Shown here in pieces: positions 33,164-41,702 of a stretch of 43,311 nucleotides of DNA. Every line of letters starts with the position of its first letter. The stretch's first letter is position 1. Under the pieces are notes generated by a model that was not told the DNA's origin, searched no databases, and worked only from the letters and a program-made list of their open reading frames with translations. Origin of the DNA: an uncultured Lachnospiraceae bacterium. GTDB taxonomy: Bacteria; Bacillota; Clostridia; Lachnospirales; Lachnospiraceae. The stretch covers positions 1 to 43,311 of the forward strand of contig CACZXG010000006.1 in the NCBI GenBank assembly GCA_902785055.1, read 5' to 3'. The translations under genes and the position numbers were made by a program.

Positions 33164-36100
33164 TTATACTTTTTCAGGCCTTAGCATAAAGGCAAAGTGA
33201 TAGGTATCGTCGGAAACTCTGTATTTTGGCAGAAGGTCCGGACCGCAGCTCTTGGATCCGATGCCGGCCATCTTGTGGTCGAGACACAGGACAGTGCTGC
33301 CGCAGGGCTCGAGCTCGTAATTGTGACGCTTATTCTCCAGTTCCTCAGCAGTGTAAAGGGAGGCATTAAAGGAGAAGGTCTGTGAAGGGTCTTCGTTCGC
33401 AGCGGCAGCGGTCAGGCTCAGGCCCTTGCCCTTTACGGTGACGTAGTCGCAGTCCCAGTGGCTGCCGTTTTCCTGGGGACGGATGTAGTCCTCGTGGAGG
33501 GAAGCGGCAGTTCCCTTGAAGCAGCTGTGGTAACCGGAATGATGTTTGTCGATGTAGGTCTCGCCGGGTCCCATGCCGAAATAGCTGACATTTTTCATTC
33601 CGCTGCTCAGGAAGAGCCGCAGTCCGATGCGGGGCAGAGTCAGGATCTCCGGATCTTTGACAGCATTGATGTCCAGGAGGATCCTGCCGTCCGGATAGAC
33701 CGTGACCTTGTTTACCATCCTCAAGATGGGCTGATTGGACATGGCGCCTACAGACTGTCTGACTCTGAGAGAGACAGCACCGTCGTCAGGTGTTCCGGAA
33801 TGCTCAGTTTCAGATATTTCCACCTCATAAGCCCTGGTTACAGTGTGGTCAAGGCGTTCCAGTTTCCACTTATCCGCGATCGGCGCGTCATTATCGGTGG
33901 GAGCGCGCCACAGGTTGAAATCTATCGGTCTGTCCAGCATTTCCTGGGCACCTTCTTTCAAGGAGGTGAAAAGTCCGGCCAGAGTATCAAACCGGTAGGT
34001 AAAGCCTTCGCCCTTGAAGACAAGATCAGTGCCGTCCTGAGTGAGTGTAAGGGGAGCGGGAGATACCTTCCCCGTTCCGGCGAGCAGTCCCGCCGCCTTA
34101 AGTGCGCGGGGCTCCGCTGTGGGAATCCTGAGCTCGTCAAAGCCCAGTTCGTGTCCGGCGGGAAGTCCGCAGCACTCTGCTTTGAGAACATAGCTTATTG
34201 TGAGAAAACAGCGGCCCTTTTCAGGAATAGTGAAAGCAAGCGGTATCTGAGCAGAGGCATGAGGGGCTATGGAAGGAATATCCAGAGAGCCCTGGGCGAT
34301 CATGGAGCCGTCGAGGGTCAGGGACCACGCGGCGCTTATACAGCAGGCAGGATCCTTGAAATCCAGATGGTTTTCTATGGTGAGGAGCTGCCGGTCAGGG
34401 GAATAGGAAGCGCGCAGAGGTCTGTGGACGTTTTTGTACTCCATAAGGCCGGTGTGAGGTGTCCTGTCCGGATAGACAAGGCCGTCCAGACAGAAATTTC
34501 CGTCGTGCTGCAGTTCGCCGTGGTCGCCGCCGTACCAATACATCGCCTTTCCATTGGCAGCCAAGCCTTTGTAGATGGCGTGGTCGCACCATTCCCAGAC
34601 GAAGCCGCCGCAGAGGGCAGGGTATTTCTCGGTAAGATCCAGATACTCTTTGAAATCGCCGGGGCTGTTGCCCATGGAGTGGCAGTATTCCACCAGAAGC
34701 AGAGGCTTTTCCGGGCTGTTGTCCAGGTAGTCGGTAACTTCATTGAAGCCAGGGTACATGCGGCCGACGATATCGATGTTCGACATATCGTATTCGCGGT
34801 CGAAAGCAGCGTAGTAGGCGCTCTCGTAGGTGGTCAGCCGCGAGGGGTCTGTCTCTTTAGTCCAGCGCAAAGCGGTTTCGAAAGTGCACCCGTACCCGCA
34901 CTCATTGCCCATGGACCAGACAAGGATGCAGGGGCGGTTGCGGTTACGAAGGACCATGGAGCGGATCCTGTCCATTGTCGGCTCGATGAAATCGGGATTG
35001 TCAGCGATCCTGACATGAGCCCTGCGCATGCGCTCGTTGTAGTCGTCCTCGTTGAAGGAGAGAGGACCGGTGCCATGGCTCTCGTTATCAGCCTCGTCTA
35101 TGACGTAGAATCCCATCGCGTCGCAGAGCTGATAGAACCAGGGCGAATTGGGATAGTGACTGGCGCGGACTGCATTGAAATTATGAGCCTTAATCATCTG
35201 CAGATCTTTCATAGTCTGATCGATGGTGATGACTGCGCCTGTGAGCGGATCAGATTCGTGGCGGTTGACGCCCCGGAAAGTGATCGGAGCACCGTTAAGA
35301 GTCAGTACGAGATCCCTTATTTCAACGCGGCGGAAGCCGACCTTTTCTGTGATGACTTCGCTCCCGGTGTCCATGATCAGGGTGTAGAGGACCGGATCTT
35401 CAGCGCTCCACAGAGAGGGCTTGTTCACGTGGACGGAGACAAGCCGGTCCGGTTCGGGCGTGACGGAACCGGCAAACAATGTTCGGCCATCCGGGCTCTG
35501 CAGAGTGAGGCGGACCGGGATGGGAGATCCGCTGAACTTAAAGCGGAGTCTTAGTTCAGCATCGGAGAAGTCCTCAGACAGGTCTGTCTCGACGACGTAG
35601 TCAGCGATGTGCTCCTTGGGACGCGCCAAAATATACACATCCCGGAAGATACCCGAGAAGCGGAATTTATCCTGGTCCTCCAGATAACTTCCGTCGCACC
35701 ATTTGAGGACGAGCACGGCCAGAAGGTTTTCGCCCTCCTTGAGAAGATCCGTGACATCGAATTCCGCAGTATTGTGAGATACCTGGCTGTAGCCGACGTA
35801 GGTTCCGTTGAGCCACACGTAGAAGCAGGAGTCCACTCCCTCAAAGTTCAGGAAGGAGAGCGGCGCTTCGGAATCGCGGTGCCACTCGAAGCGGTGCAGA
35901 TAGGCCCCGCAGGGATTATCCTGAGGGACATAGGGCGGATCGAAGGGGAAGGGATAGCGGGTGTTGGTGTATTGGTTACTGTCGTAACCGCGCATCTGCC
36001 AGCAGAAGGGCACCTCCTCCTTTACCCACCACTTGCCGGCCTCATAATCCGGCAAATAAAAATGATCCTGCAGGTCATGGATGCTGGGATAAAAGGCGAA

Positions 36101-36259
36101 GCGCCATGGACGTCCGCTCAGCATCTGCAGGCGGTCGGAGCTCTCTCTGTTCCAGGGCAGCATATCATTGCGGGTGGAGCAAGGGATGTAGTAGGCCCTG
36201 TCCGGCATAGTATTCTGGTGGAGGACAGAGAGGTCCTCATAGAGTCTTGGAACGATCAA
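33164..36259 (-). CDS. lacZ: GH2 beta-galactosidase (1031 residues)
   Basis: A cytoplasmic LacZ-type enzyme of GH2, about the length of E. coli LacZ. Markers: FCWQMRGYDSNQYTNTRYPF in the sugar-binding domain, RGVNRHESDP, VRASHYPNSP, acid/base Glu453 in WSMGNECGYG, nucleophile Glu524 in LLVEYCHSMGNSPGD, and RAPTDND in the C-terminal domain. The chosen start is TTG at 36259, because AAAGGGGG lies seven bases upstream and the alignment with other LacZ N-termini (YEDLSVLHQNTMPDRAYYIP) needs this upstream part. It heads an operon with the GPH symporter and is divergent from the AraC regulator, a classic inducible lactose utilisation layout. It is distinct from the other GH2 enzyme at 4338. Confidence 0.95.
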   Translation of the reverse strand: MIVPRLYEDLSVLHQNTMPDRAYYIPCSTRNDMLPWNRESSDRLQMLSGRPWRFAFYPSIHDLQDHFYLPDYEAGKWWVKEEVPFCWQMRGYDSNQYTNTRYPFPFDPPYVPQDNPCGAYLHRFEWHRDSEAPLSFLNFEGVDSCFYVWLNGTYVGYSQVSHNTAEFDVTDLLKEGENLLAVLVLKWCDGSYLEDQDKFRFSGIFRDVYILARPKEHIADYVVETDLSEDFSDAELRLRFKFSGSPIPVRLTLQSPDGRTLFAGSVTPEPDRLVSVHVNKPSLWSAEDPVLYTLIMDTGSEVITEKVGFRRVEIRDLVLTLNGAPITFRGVNRHESDPLTGAVITIDQTMKDLQMIKAHNFNAVRASHYPNSPWFYQLCDAMGFYVIDEADNESHGTGPLSFNEDDYNERMRRAHVRIADNPDFIEPTMDRIRSMVLRNRNRPCILVWSMGNECGYGCTFETALRWTKETDPSRLTTYESAYYAAFDREYDMSNIDIVGRMYPGFNEVTDYLDNSPEKPLLLVEYCHSMGNSPGDFKEYLDLTEKYPALCGGFVWEWCDHAIYKGLAANGKAMYWYGGDHGELQHDGNFCLDGLVYPDRTPHTGLMEYKNVHRPLRASYSPDRQLLTIENHLDFKDPACCISAAWSLTLDGSMIAQGSLDIPSIAPHASAQIPLAFTIPEKGRCFLTISYVLKAECCGLPAGHELGFDELRIPTAEPRALKAAGLLAGTGKVSPAPLTLTQDGTDLVFKGEGFTYRFDTLAGLFTSLKEGAQEMLDRPIDFNLWRAPTDNDAPIADKWKLERLDHTVTRAYEVEISETEHSGTPDDGAVSLRVRQSVGAMSNQPILRMVNKVTVYPDGRILLDINAVKDPEILTLPRIGLRLFLSSGMKNVSYFGMGPGETYIDKHHSGYHSCFKGTAASLHEDYIRPQENGSHWDCDYVTVKGKGLSLTAAAANEDPSQTFSFNASLYTAEELENKRHNYELEPCGSTVLCLDHKMAGIGSKSCGPDLLPKYRVSDDTYHFAFMLRPEKV

Positions 36260-36485
36260 AATAGAACCCCCTTTCTGTTTCGATTTGTAAAATGGTTAGT
36301 AATTCCCCTATTAAAAAGCATAGCGAAAAGGAATTCAGAACCATATAAACGAACCGACTCAAAATCTGCACTAACCGATACAGGACCTGCACAGGTATGG
36401 AAAAGGGCAGAAAGAGTAATAAAATAAAGACAAGGAGAACACAGTAAGTATGGATATGTTTTGATCAAATACGGGTAATAGAAAC
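36260..36485. promoter_or_regulatory. Divergent control region between lacZ and the AraC regulator
   Basis: A 226-base AT-rich region that must hold both promoters; no strong -35/-10 pair is visible. A 10-base perfect palindrome TTTGATCAAA lies at 36459-36468. A 4-codon open frame (ATG 36450, stop TGA 36462-36464) has a good AAGGAG SD at 36434-36439, whereas the regulator's own ATG at 36486 lacks a good SD. The regulator may therefore be translated after re-initiation. Confidence 0.45.
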
Positions 36486-37409
36486 ATGGAAGAAAATAAG
36501 AAAGAAAATGAGGTTCTGGGAAAAGATCTGTATGTGAATTCGGGCTATCTGTTCAATACTAGAGTGCCGTTTAAGGAGAAAAAGCTGCCTCTGCGCATCC
36601 TGAGCGCGGGAACTTATCAGCTGTTCACCTGGCCTAAGCTTCCGACCTGGAGACCCAAGGGCAGAGTGGACTGGCAGATCATCTATATCGCGGCCGGGGA
36701 AGGACACTTCATTTTGAACGGCCAGGAGGTCGTCGTGCCTGCCGGCAACATGGTACTGTACCAGCCCAAACAGCAGCAGAAGTATTTCTACTACGGGAAA
36801 GACCGCACGCAGGTGTGGTTCGTGCACTTCACGGGAAGGCAGGTGAAGAGTATTCTGAAGCACTATGAGATCCCGCTGGACGGATATATCCTGCACACGG
36901 GGATCTCACGGGAGTACGAGGACTGTTTCCGCAAGATGCGGGATGAGCTGATCAAGTGCTCCTGGGGGTACGAGGAGATGCTGACGTACCTTTTCCGGGA
37001 GCTGATGCTGCTGATTCACCGGCGGATGACAGAGGCTATGCCGCAGGTCTCGGGATTCATCCAGGAGGAGATCGAGCGCGCGAAGGACTATTTCGAGGAA
37101 CACTATAACGAGGAGATCAGCATCGAGCAGTATGCGGCGTCCCGCAGTATGTCGACCAGCTGGTTCAATCGGAGCTTCCGCGGCGCTGTGGGCACATCAC
37201 CAATGAAGTATATTTTGGATATCCGGATCCGCAATGCGCAGGTGCTGCTGGAGACGACGGACTATTCCATAACCAACATCGCGGCAGTGATCGGCTACGA
37301 CAATCCGATGTACTTCAGCAGGATGTTCCGGAAGGCGAAGGGAATGTCGCCGGCTAAATACAGAAAGACTTACAGGGAGAAATTCCTGGCGGATGTGCCG
37401 AATGAGTGA
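36486..37409 (+). CDS. AraC-family transcriptional regulator
   Basis: A 307-residue regulator. The N-terminal part is a cupin-like sugar-sensing domain (about 40-130) with VDWQIIYIAAGEGHFILNG and VVPAGNMVLYQPKQ. The C-terminal part (about 205-300) has the two helix-turn-helix motifs, ISIEQYAASRSMSTSWFNRS and ITNIAAVIGYDNPMYFSRMF, followed by MSPAKYRKTY. Its position divergent from the GH2/GPH operon strongly suggests that it activates that operon in response to a galactoside. The start at 36486 has only a poor SD (GGGTAATAG); a tiny upstream frame may couple translation. It ends at a bidirectional terminator. Confidence 0.93.
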   Translation: MEENKKENEVLGKDLYVNSGYLFNTRVPFKEKKLPLRILSAGTYQLFTWPKLPTWRPKGRVDWQIIYIAAGEGHFILNGQEVVVPAGNMVLYQPKQQQKYFYYGKDRTQVWFVHFTGRQVKSILKHYEIPLDGYILHTGISREYEDCFRKMRDELIKCSWGYEEMLTYLFRELMLLIHRRMTEAMPQVSGFIQEEIERAKDYFEEHYNEEISIEQYAASRSMSTSWFNRSFRGAVGTSPMKYILDIRIRNAQVLLETTDYSITNIAAVIGYDNPMYFSRMFRKAKGMSPAKYRKTYREKFLADVPNE

Positions 37410-37414
37410 ATAAG

Positions 37415-37471
37415 AGCCCTCTGGGGCAGTTTGCAGATGACTGTCTGCAAACTACCTCAGAGGGCTTTTTT
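37415..37471. terminator. Long bidirectional terminator built on the intergenic repeat
   Basis: Arms 37415-37437 and 37444-37466, 23 bases each with one mismatch and one G-T pair, loop TGACTG, then seven Ts. The 5' arm carries the reverse complement of AAACTGCCCCAGAGG, identical to the single copy at 28147; the 3' arm carries AAACTACCTCAGAGG. Confidence 0.95.
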
Positions 37472-39123
37472 TAGTTCGTTGTTTCTATATTAATGTGCTC
37501 CCTGAGGAATCCTTCGGGATCACCGGAACCGGCGTATTCACCGATGCCGAAAACTGCAAGATTTCTGTAGGGGTTTCTGCTGTACCTGACATCCCCGAGT
37601 TCGGAGACATCGATCACTGCTGAGTAACTATTATTACTGCTGTAGACGCGTGCAGTTGTGAACTGGTGGCTGCTTGCATCTATGCTTTCAAAGTCCTCGG
37701 TATGGAAAGACAGCATTTCATAGAGATTTGAAAGTGCCTCTTCTCCGTTCGCGACTTCGCCGTTTTCGCAGCGGCACTCCGAGATGAAAGCGGCTTCATA
37801 AGGCTTCTGTTCGAAAGAGTATACGTCATAGATCTCGCGGCCGGTGCTGTCTTTGTAAGTGACCGTAAGGTACATGACGAAGTGACCATTGATAATGGCT
37901 CTTTGTATTTTGCCAATCTTGTAATCGCGGTAATTGTCCCCTAATTCAGTGTCCGGCTGGGTAAAACTACGAATCACCGTCTCGAAGAACTCGCCCTGAT
38001 CAGCCAGCTGGGGAGGAACCAGGATATCCCGCATGCCGTAGGGATTATGAGTATCGGGGCCGGCGTACATGATCGTACAGCCCATGTCCTGGTAAGAGTC
38101 CGTACTCAAGTAACCGAAAGTGATCCATGTAGGATACACATTGTTGAAGAAGAGCCTGTTTCTTTCATCTGCCGGCTGCTCTGCAGTTCCGAATAAGGCT
38201 TTCGGGTCGATCACGCACACCTCTTTGTATCGTGTATCTTTTCCGGCAAACTCGTAGGAAGCGGCATATTTTGGCGTGTAGAAGTCGCTGTAGTCATACC
38301 CGTAGTCTGTCAAAACACTGCTTCCCATATTTCCGTTCCCGTTATCATCTCTGCCGACAAAGACGGGCGGATCGACCGGAATGTTGTCAGGGCCCGGAGC
38401 TGCCTTCCTGATGAAGAAGAATGTGCTTGCTGTAATTAAAATCGTAATAACGATTACAAGAGAAAGGACGAGAACAGGGCTTCCCTTCCTGCGGAAAGAC
38501 GGCTTGGCCTGCATGGATTTGCGGACGCTCTCATAGGTGGAAGTGGCCTTTTTGACACCGGCTGATAGGCCGGAACGACTTGTTTCGTCTTTTTGCCTGA
38601 AGCGTGACCGGCTTCCGGAGCTTGAACCTGAGCGGCTTCTGGAACTTGCGCCTGAACGGGGGCCGGAGCCCGTACGGCCGGCATAACTGGTGGGTCCTGA
38701 CCCGCTCAGGATATCCCAGGCCTCGCTGCGCCTGGAAGTCCTGTTCGAGGCATGGCTCGCGGCGGGGCGGGAGCTGCGGCTGCCTGTCCGATCAGGGCTC
38801 TCGCCTGTCTGATCGGAGCCGTTGTCTTTGCGTTCGATCTCAGTGTCCGGATTCTCCGGAAGCGCTCCAGTGAGCGGCGGCGAAGAGACGTAAGGCACCA
38901 TGCCGGCTTTCCACAGGAAACTGCGGGTCTCTTTTGACACCTGCAGAGAAGTTCCGTCAAGGCCCAGATCGGGGGCCATGAGCTTCCGCTCCCAGGCCTT
39001 GGACTCATCGTCCCTGAAATAGGACAGATCCTGCCCTGGCGCAGATGCGCCTGTCAGATCCTCATACGGCCATCCGTTCGTATTCATTTTTTCCGAATAG
39101 TACGCATCTAGATCTTTTTCCAT
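37471..39123 (-). CDS. Single-pass membrane protein with Ser/Arg/Gly-rich cytoplasmic region
   Basis: A 550-residue protein of unknown function. The N-terminal 80 residues are globular (NTNGWPYEDLTGASAPGQDL). A low-complexity region rich in Ser, Arg and Gly (about 95-195, e.g. GASSRSRSGSSSGSRSRF) leads to one membrane helix (VLVLSLVIVITILITASTFF, about 215-237). The C-terminal 300 residues are outside and contain YGYDYSDFYTPKYAASYEFA. No signal peptide is seen, so topology is N-in/C-out. ATG at 39123 is chosen, eight bases after AAGGG; a GTG at 39132 is possible. It has its own extended -10 promoter. The architecture recalls clostridial membrane sensors or cell-surface proteins, but no family is recognised. 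Confidence 0.8.
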   Translation of the reverse strand: MEKDLDAYYSEKMNTNGWPYEDLTGASAPGQDLSYFRDDESKAWERKLMAPDLGLDGTSLQVSKETRSFLWKAGMVPYVSSPPLTGALPENPDTEIERKDNGSDQTGESPDRTGSRSSRPAASHASNRTSRRSEAWDILSGSGPTSYAGRTGSGPRSGASSRSRSGSSSGSRSRFRQKDETSRSGLSAGVKKATSTYESVRKSMQAKPSFRRKGSPVLVLSLVIVITILITASTFFFIRKAAPGPDNIPVDPPVFVGRDDNGNGNMGSSVLTDYGYDYSDFYTPKYAASYEFAGKDTRYKEVCVIDPKALFGTAEQPADERNRLFFNNVYPTWITFGYLSTDSYQDMGCTIMYAGPDTHNPYGMRDILVPPQLADQGEFFETVIRSFTQPDTELGDNYRDYKIGKIQRAIINGHFVMYLTVTYKDSTGREIYDVYSFEQKPYEAAFISECRCENGEVANGEEALSNLYEMLSFHTEDFESIDASSHQFTTARVYSSNNSYSAVIDVSELGDVRYSRNPYRNLAVFGIGEYAGSGDPEGFLREHINIETTN

Positions 39124-39208
39124 GAGAATCACCCTTGAGGAGCACTCGTTTACTCCTGAAAACCGGGAAACTGTATCCTGGAACCGGCCTTAGACCGGTC
39201 CCGCTCTC

Positions 39209-39217
39209 ATTGTACCA
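39209..39217 (-). promoter_or_regulatory. Extended -10 promoter of the single-pass membrane protein gene
   Basis: Reverse strand TGG plus TACAAT (39209-39214), about 86 bases before the ATG at 39123. A small hairpin (ACCGG/CCGGT) lies in the leader. Confidence 0.5.
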
Positions 39218-39277
39218 TAGCATTATCAGAGGAGTTGCTATTTATGCGCGAAATGCGATAACATTATAGGGAACATC

Positions 39278-40495
39278 TCAGAGCATTTTGCTTACATTTT
39301 TTTCGGTAGGATCGAGGCTGTAAGGCCATTCGATCAGTTGGACACTGTTTGCCGCGCAGAGCTCTTTTTTGACGCGGTCCAGGTCCCGGCGCTGGGAGAG
39401 CGCGTCCTCCCCGCCAAAAAACTCCACCGGCAGATAATGCTGGATTCCCTGGTACTCGATCGCTGTCCTGAGTGAGGGAATGTAGAGATCCAGGCTCTGC
39501 CTGCCAAGCCAGTCCGGACGATACTGGTACAGAGTGTCCGGATAGAGCCTGCGCACAGCATGAAACAGACTCAGTTCATGCTTCCACTTGGGCTTGATGA
39601 CGCCCTCAGCTGTGAGTTTGGTCCGGATCTTCGTACGCGCGAGGCGCCAGTTCGCGCGCAGGCCGTCTTTCTCCTCATAGAGAGCAAGATCGGCGTACCA
39701 CCACTGGAAGAAGGGCATAATGACCCTGGTCAGACTCAGGAAAAAATCAAGTTCCGACTTGAAATATCCGCACTCCAGGATGTGTCCGATATTGCGCCTT
39801 ACATGGACTGTCTTGACCGGGTTGTGATGAAAGGGCAGGTTTCCCTGAAACTTCGCCAGCCGGTCGGGCAGATACGGCGAGCGCAGCACGACTCCGTCCT
39901 GCCATAGGTGCGTCTGATACCAGGACAATGAATAATCATAGAGCGAATAGCCGCCGAAAACTTCCTGTGACGTGTTCGTGTAGAGAAGGTGGTACATCAG
40001 GAGCACAGTGTCCATATTTTCTTTATCAAAGACTGCCAGATAATGGACTTTCTCCTCGTCGGGGAAAAGGCTGTTGACCGGGCGGAAAACCTCTGCCTGC
40101 CTGCAGACTTCTGCGATGACAAAAAATTGTGAGACGAAACTCTCAGGAAAGAGGAAACAGGCCTTGCGGTCAGTGTCGATGTCTTCGAACTGGCTCAGGA
40201 AAGCGTCCACATAGGGATTGGAAGAGAACTCATCATTTTCAATCAGCTTCATCGTCGCATAACGGTAAGAAAGGTCTGACCAGGACAGCTGAACGAGAAA
40301 ACGCTCATAGTCGTTGGAAATATACTCCTCCCGTAGGTCTTCAAAGTCCTTCTGATAGGACTCATGTTCCTCAAGCAGATCATCGAGAGTGGAGAAGGTG
40401 GTCATTTCATGGTACCACGGATAGCGCTCCCAGAGCATCCTGAGGCGGTCGAAGGAATATGTGATTGTCGGCTTTTCGTGGATCGGCGGGTACAT
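39278..40495 (-). CDS. Stand-alone PD-(D/E)XK/Vsr-like nuclease with large N-terminal domain
   Basis: A 405-residue soluble protein. The last 75 residues look like a Vsr-type restriction-endonuclease fold: QSLDLYIPSLRTAIEYQGIQ, with Asp336, Glu347 and Gln349 in D-(x10)-E-x-Q spacing, then HYLPVEFFGGEDALSQRRD and KKELCAANSVQLIEWPY. This E-Y-(D/Q)-G-x-Q-H-Y..FGG..D..K layout is known from phage- and virus-associated endonuclease-like domains. The N-terminal 330 residues, rich in Tyr, Trp and Phe, are unfamiliar. There is no methyltransferase or helicase nearby, so this is not an obvious restriction system. ATG at 40495 has AAAGGAG five bases upstream; an upstream in-frame start at 40519 is less likely. 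Confidence 0.75.
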   Translation of the reverse strand: MYPPIHEKPTITYSFDRLRMLWERYPWYHEMTTFSTLDDLLEEHESYQKDFEDLREEYISNDYERFLVQLSWSDLSYRYATMKLIENDEFSSNPYVDAFLSQFEDIDTDRKACFLFPESFVSQFFVIAEVCRQAEVFRPVNSLFPDEEKVHYLAVFDKENMDTVLLMYHLLYTNTSQEVFGGYSLYDYSLSWYQTHLWQDGVVLRSPYLPDRLAKFQGNLPFHHNPVKTVHVRRNIGHILECGYFKSELDFFLSLTRVIMPFFQWWYADLALYEEKDGLRANWRLARTKIRTKLTAEGVIKPKWKHELSLFHAVRRLYPDTLYQYRPDWLGRQSLDLYIPSLRTAIEYQGIQHYLPVEFFGGEDALSQRRDLDRVKKELCAANSVQLIEWPYSLDPTEKNVSKML

Positions 40496-40539
40496 GGCGG
40501 CTCCTTTTTTAATAATCAAATGTATTTTACTATAAGGCC

Positions 40540-40559
40540 CTGTACATTTGTCTGTACAG
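40540..40559. promoter_or_regulatory. Inverted repeat between divergent nuclease and bcp genes
   Basis: CTGTACA (40540-40546), TTTGTC, TGTACAG (40553-40559). For the nuclease gene it overlaps a possible -35 (TGTACA) with TATAGT 18 bases downstream. A repressor operator is possible. Confidence 0.4.
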
Positions 40560-40630
40560 AGAATTGAGAATTTAGAAAACAGTAAATTACGACAATAATA
40601 AAATTACCAGAAGCAGAGGAGGAGAATAAC

Positions 40631-41089
40631 ATGCTTGAAACCGGAATAAAGGCACCTGAATTCACACTGCCGGATCAGAACGGCGAGATGCATTCACTCA
40701 AGGACTACAGAGGAAAAAAGGTAATTCTGTATTTTTACCCGAAAGATAACACGGCCGGCTGCACGAAGCAGGCCTGCGGCTTTGCGGAGAGATATCCGCA
40801 GATTCAGGAGAAGGGCGCGGTTGTGCTCGGGGTCAGCAAGGACAGCGTGAAGTCGCACAAGAATTTTGAGACAAAATACAGCCTTCCGTTTACAATTCTC
40901 TCGGATCCCGATCACGCGGTGATCGAGGCCTATGACGTCTGGAAAGAGAAGAAAAATTACGGTAAGGTTTCCATGGGAGTTGTGAGGACGACATATCTGA
41001 TCGATGAAGAGGGAGTGATCGTCAAGGCGATCGGCAAAGTAAAGGCGGCGGACAATCCGCAGCAGATGCTGGACGCGCTTTCGGAGTAA
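40631..41089 (+). CDS. bcp: Thioredoxin-dependent thiol peroxidase (Bcp/PrxQ)
   Basis: A 152-residue peroxiredoxin of the Bcp/PrxQ class, a cytoplasmic enzyme that reduces hydrogen peroxide and organic peroxides with thioredoxin. The active-site segment is YFYPKDNTAGCTKQACGF with peroxidatic Cys44 and resolving Cys49, the five-residue spacing typical of atypical 2-Cys PrxQ. VLGVSKDSVKSHKNF and a C-terminal GVVRTTYLIDEEG complete the family picture. Full length. GAGGAGGAGAATAAC precedes the ATG. It diverges from the nuclease gene across an intergenic region with an inverted repeat. Confidence 0.95.
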   Translation: MLETGIKAPEFTLPDQNGEMHSLKDYRGKKVILYFYPKDNTAGCTKQACGFAERYPQIQEKGAVVLGVSKDSVKSHKNFETKYSLPFTILSDPDHAVIEAYDVWKEKKNYGKVSMGVVRTTYLIDEEGVIVKAIGKVKAADNPQQMLDALSE

Positions 41090-41153
41090 TGGACAAGCTG
41101 CGGTTTTGATTCAATTGAGCTAAAAGAGGGATGGAAAACCAGGGGAGGTTATT

Positions 41154-41615
41154 ATGAGCAGACTCAAAGAACTGAGAAAAGTTGTGGATGCGGAACTCAA
41201 TAAGATGGAGAATCCTGACAAACGTAACGGCGCAGTCAATCATCTGTACGGAGTGTCACTGGCGGCTACAATGATCGCTAAGAAGCGCGGGCTGGATCCG
41301 GAACTGGCCGCGATGGCTGCGATGATGCACGATCTGGCGGCTTATAAATCCGGGTCTTATGACGACCATGCCCACAGGGGTGCTGAACTGGCAAGAGGAA
41401 TTCTGGAGGAACTGGGGCTGACCGGAGCGGAAGAGACAGATCTGATCTGTTCGGCGATCTATCACCACGATGACAAACTGGTCGTGGATGGCCCGATGGA
41501 CGAAGTGCTCAAGGATGCGGATGTGATCCATCACTGCATGAACGATCTCTCGAAGGCGGTGAAGGACAAGGAGAAGGTAAGATTTGAGGCGCTCTGCAAA
41601 GAATTTGGCATGTGA
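41154..41615 (+). CDS. HD-superfamily hydrolase
   Basis: A 153-residue metal-dependent phosphohydrolase of the HD superfamily. The expected ligands are visible: His30 in NHLYGVS, His59-Asp60 in MMHDLAAYKSG, His74 in DDHAHRGAELA, His104/His105 in IYHHDDK, and Asp121 or Asp123 in LKDADVIHH. Small HD proteins of this type act on nucleotides or related phosphoesters, but the substrate cannot be read from the sequence. GGGGAGG precedes the ATG. It is 64 bases after bcp, so the two may be co-transcribed. Confidence 0.9.
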   Translation: MSRLKELRKVVDAELNKMENPDKRNGAVNHLYGVSLAATMIAKKRGLDPELAAMAAMMHDLAAYKSGSYDDHAHRGAELARGILEELGLTGAEETDLICSAIYHHDDKLVVDGPMDEVLKDADVIHHCMNDLSKAVKDKEKVRFEALCKEFGM

Positions 41616-41702
41616 GGCTGCGGAGGAGATCGGCAAAGTATCGACTATTTCGGGGAATTGTTGTATCCTGTTTGAAGATTGATTTTGAAAGGATGGTTTG
41701 TT

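Noticed and set aside
31846..33189. 447-codon forward frame rich in His, Asp and Gln
   Set aside because: Complementary to the GPH symporter; the polar composition is the mirror of hydrophobic codons on the other strand.
33458..35554. 698-codon open frame on the forward strand
   Set aside because: Antisense to the second GH2 gene, no SD or domain signal, and composition typical of a shadow frame.
39278..40495. Restriction-modification system
   Set aside because: No methyltransferase, specificity or helicase gene lies next to the nuclease-like gene.
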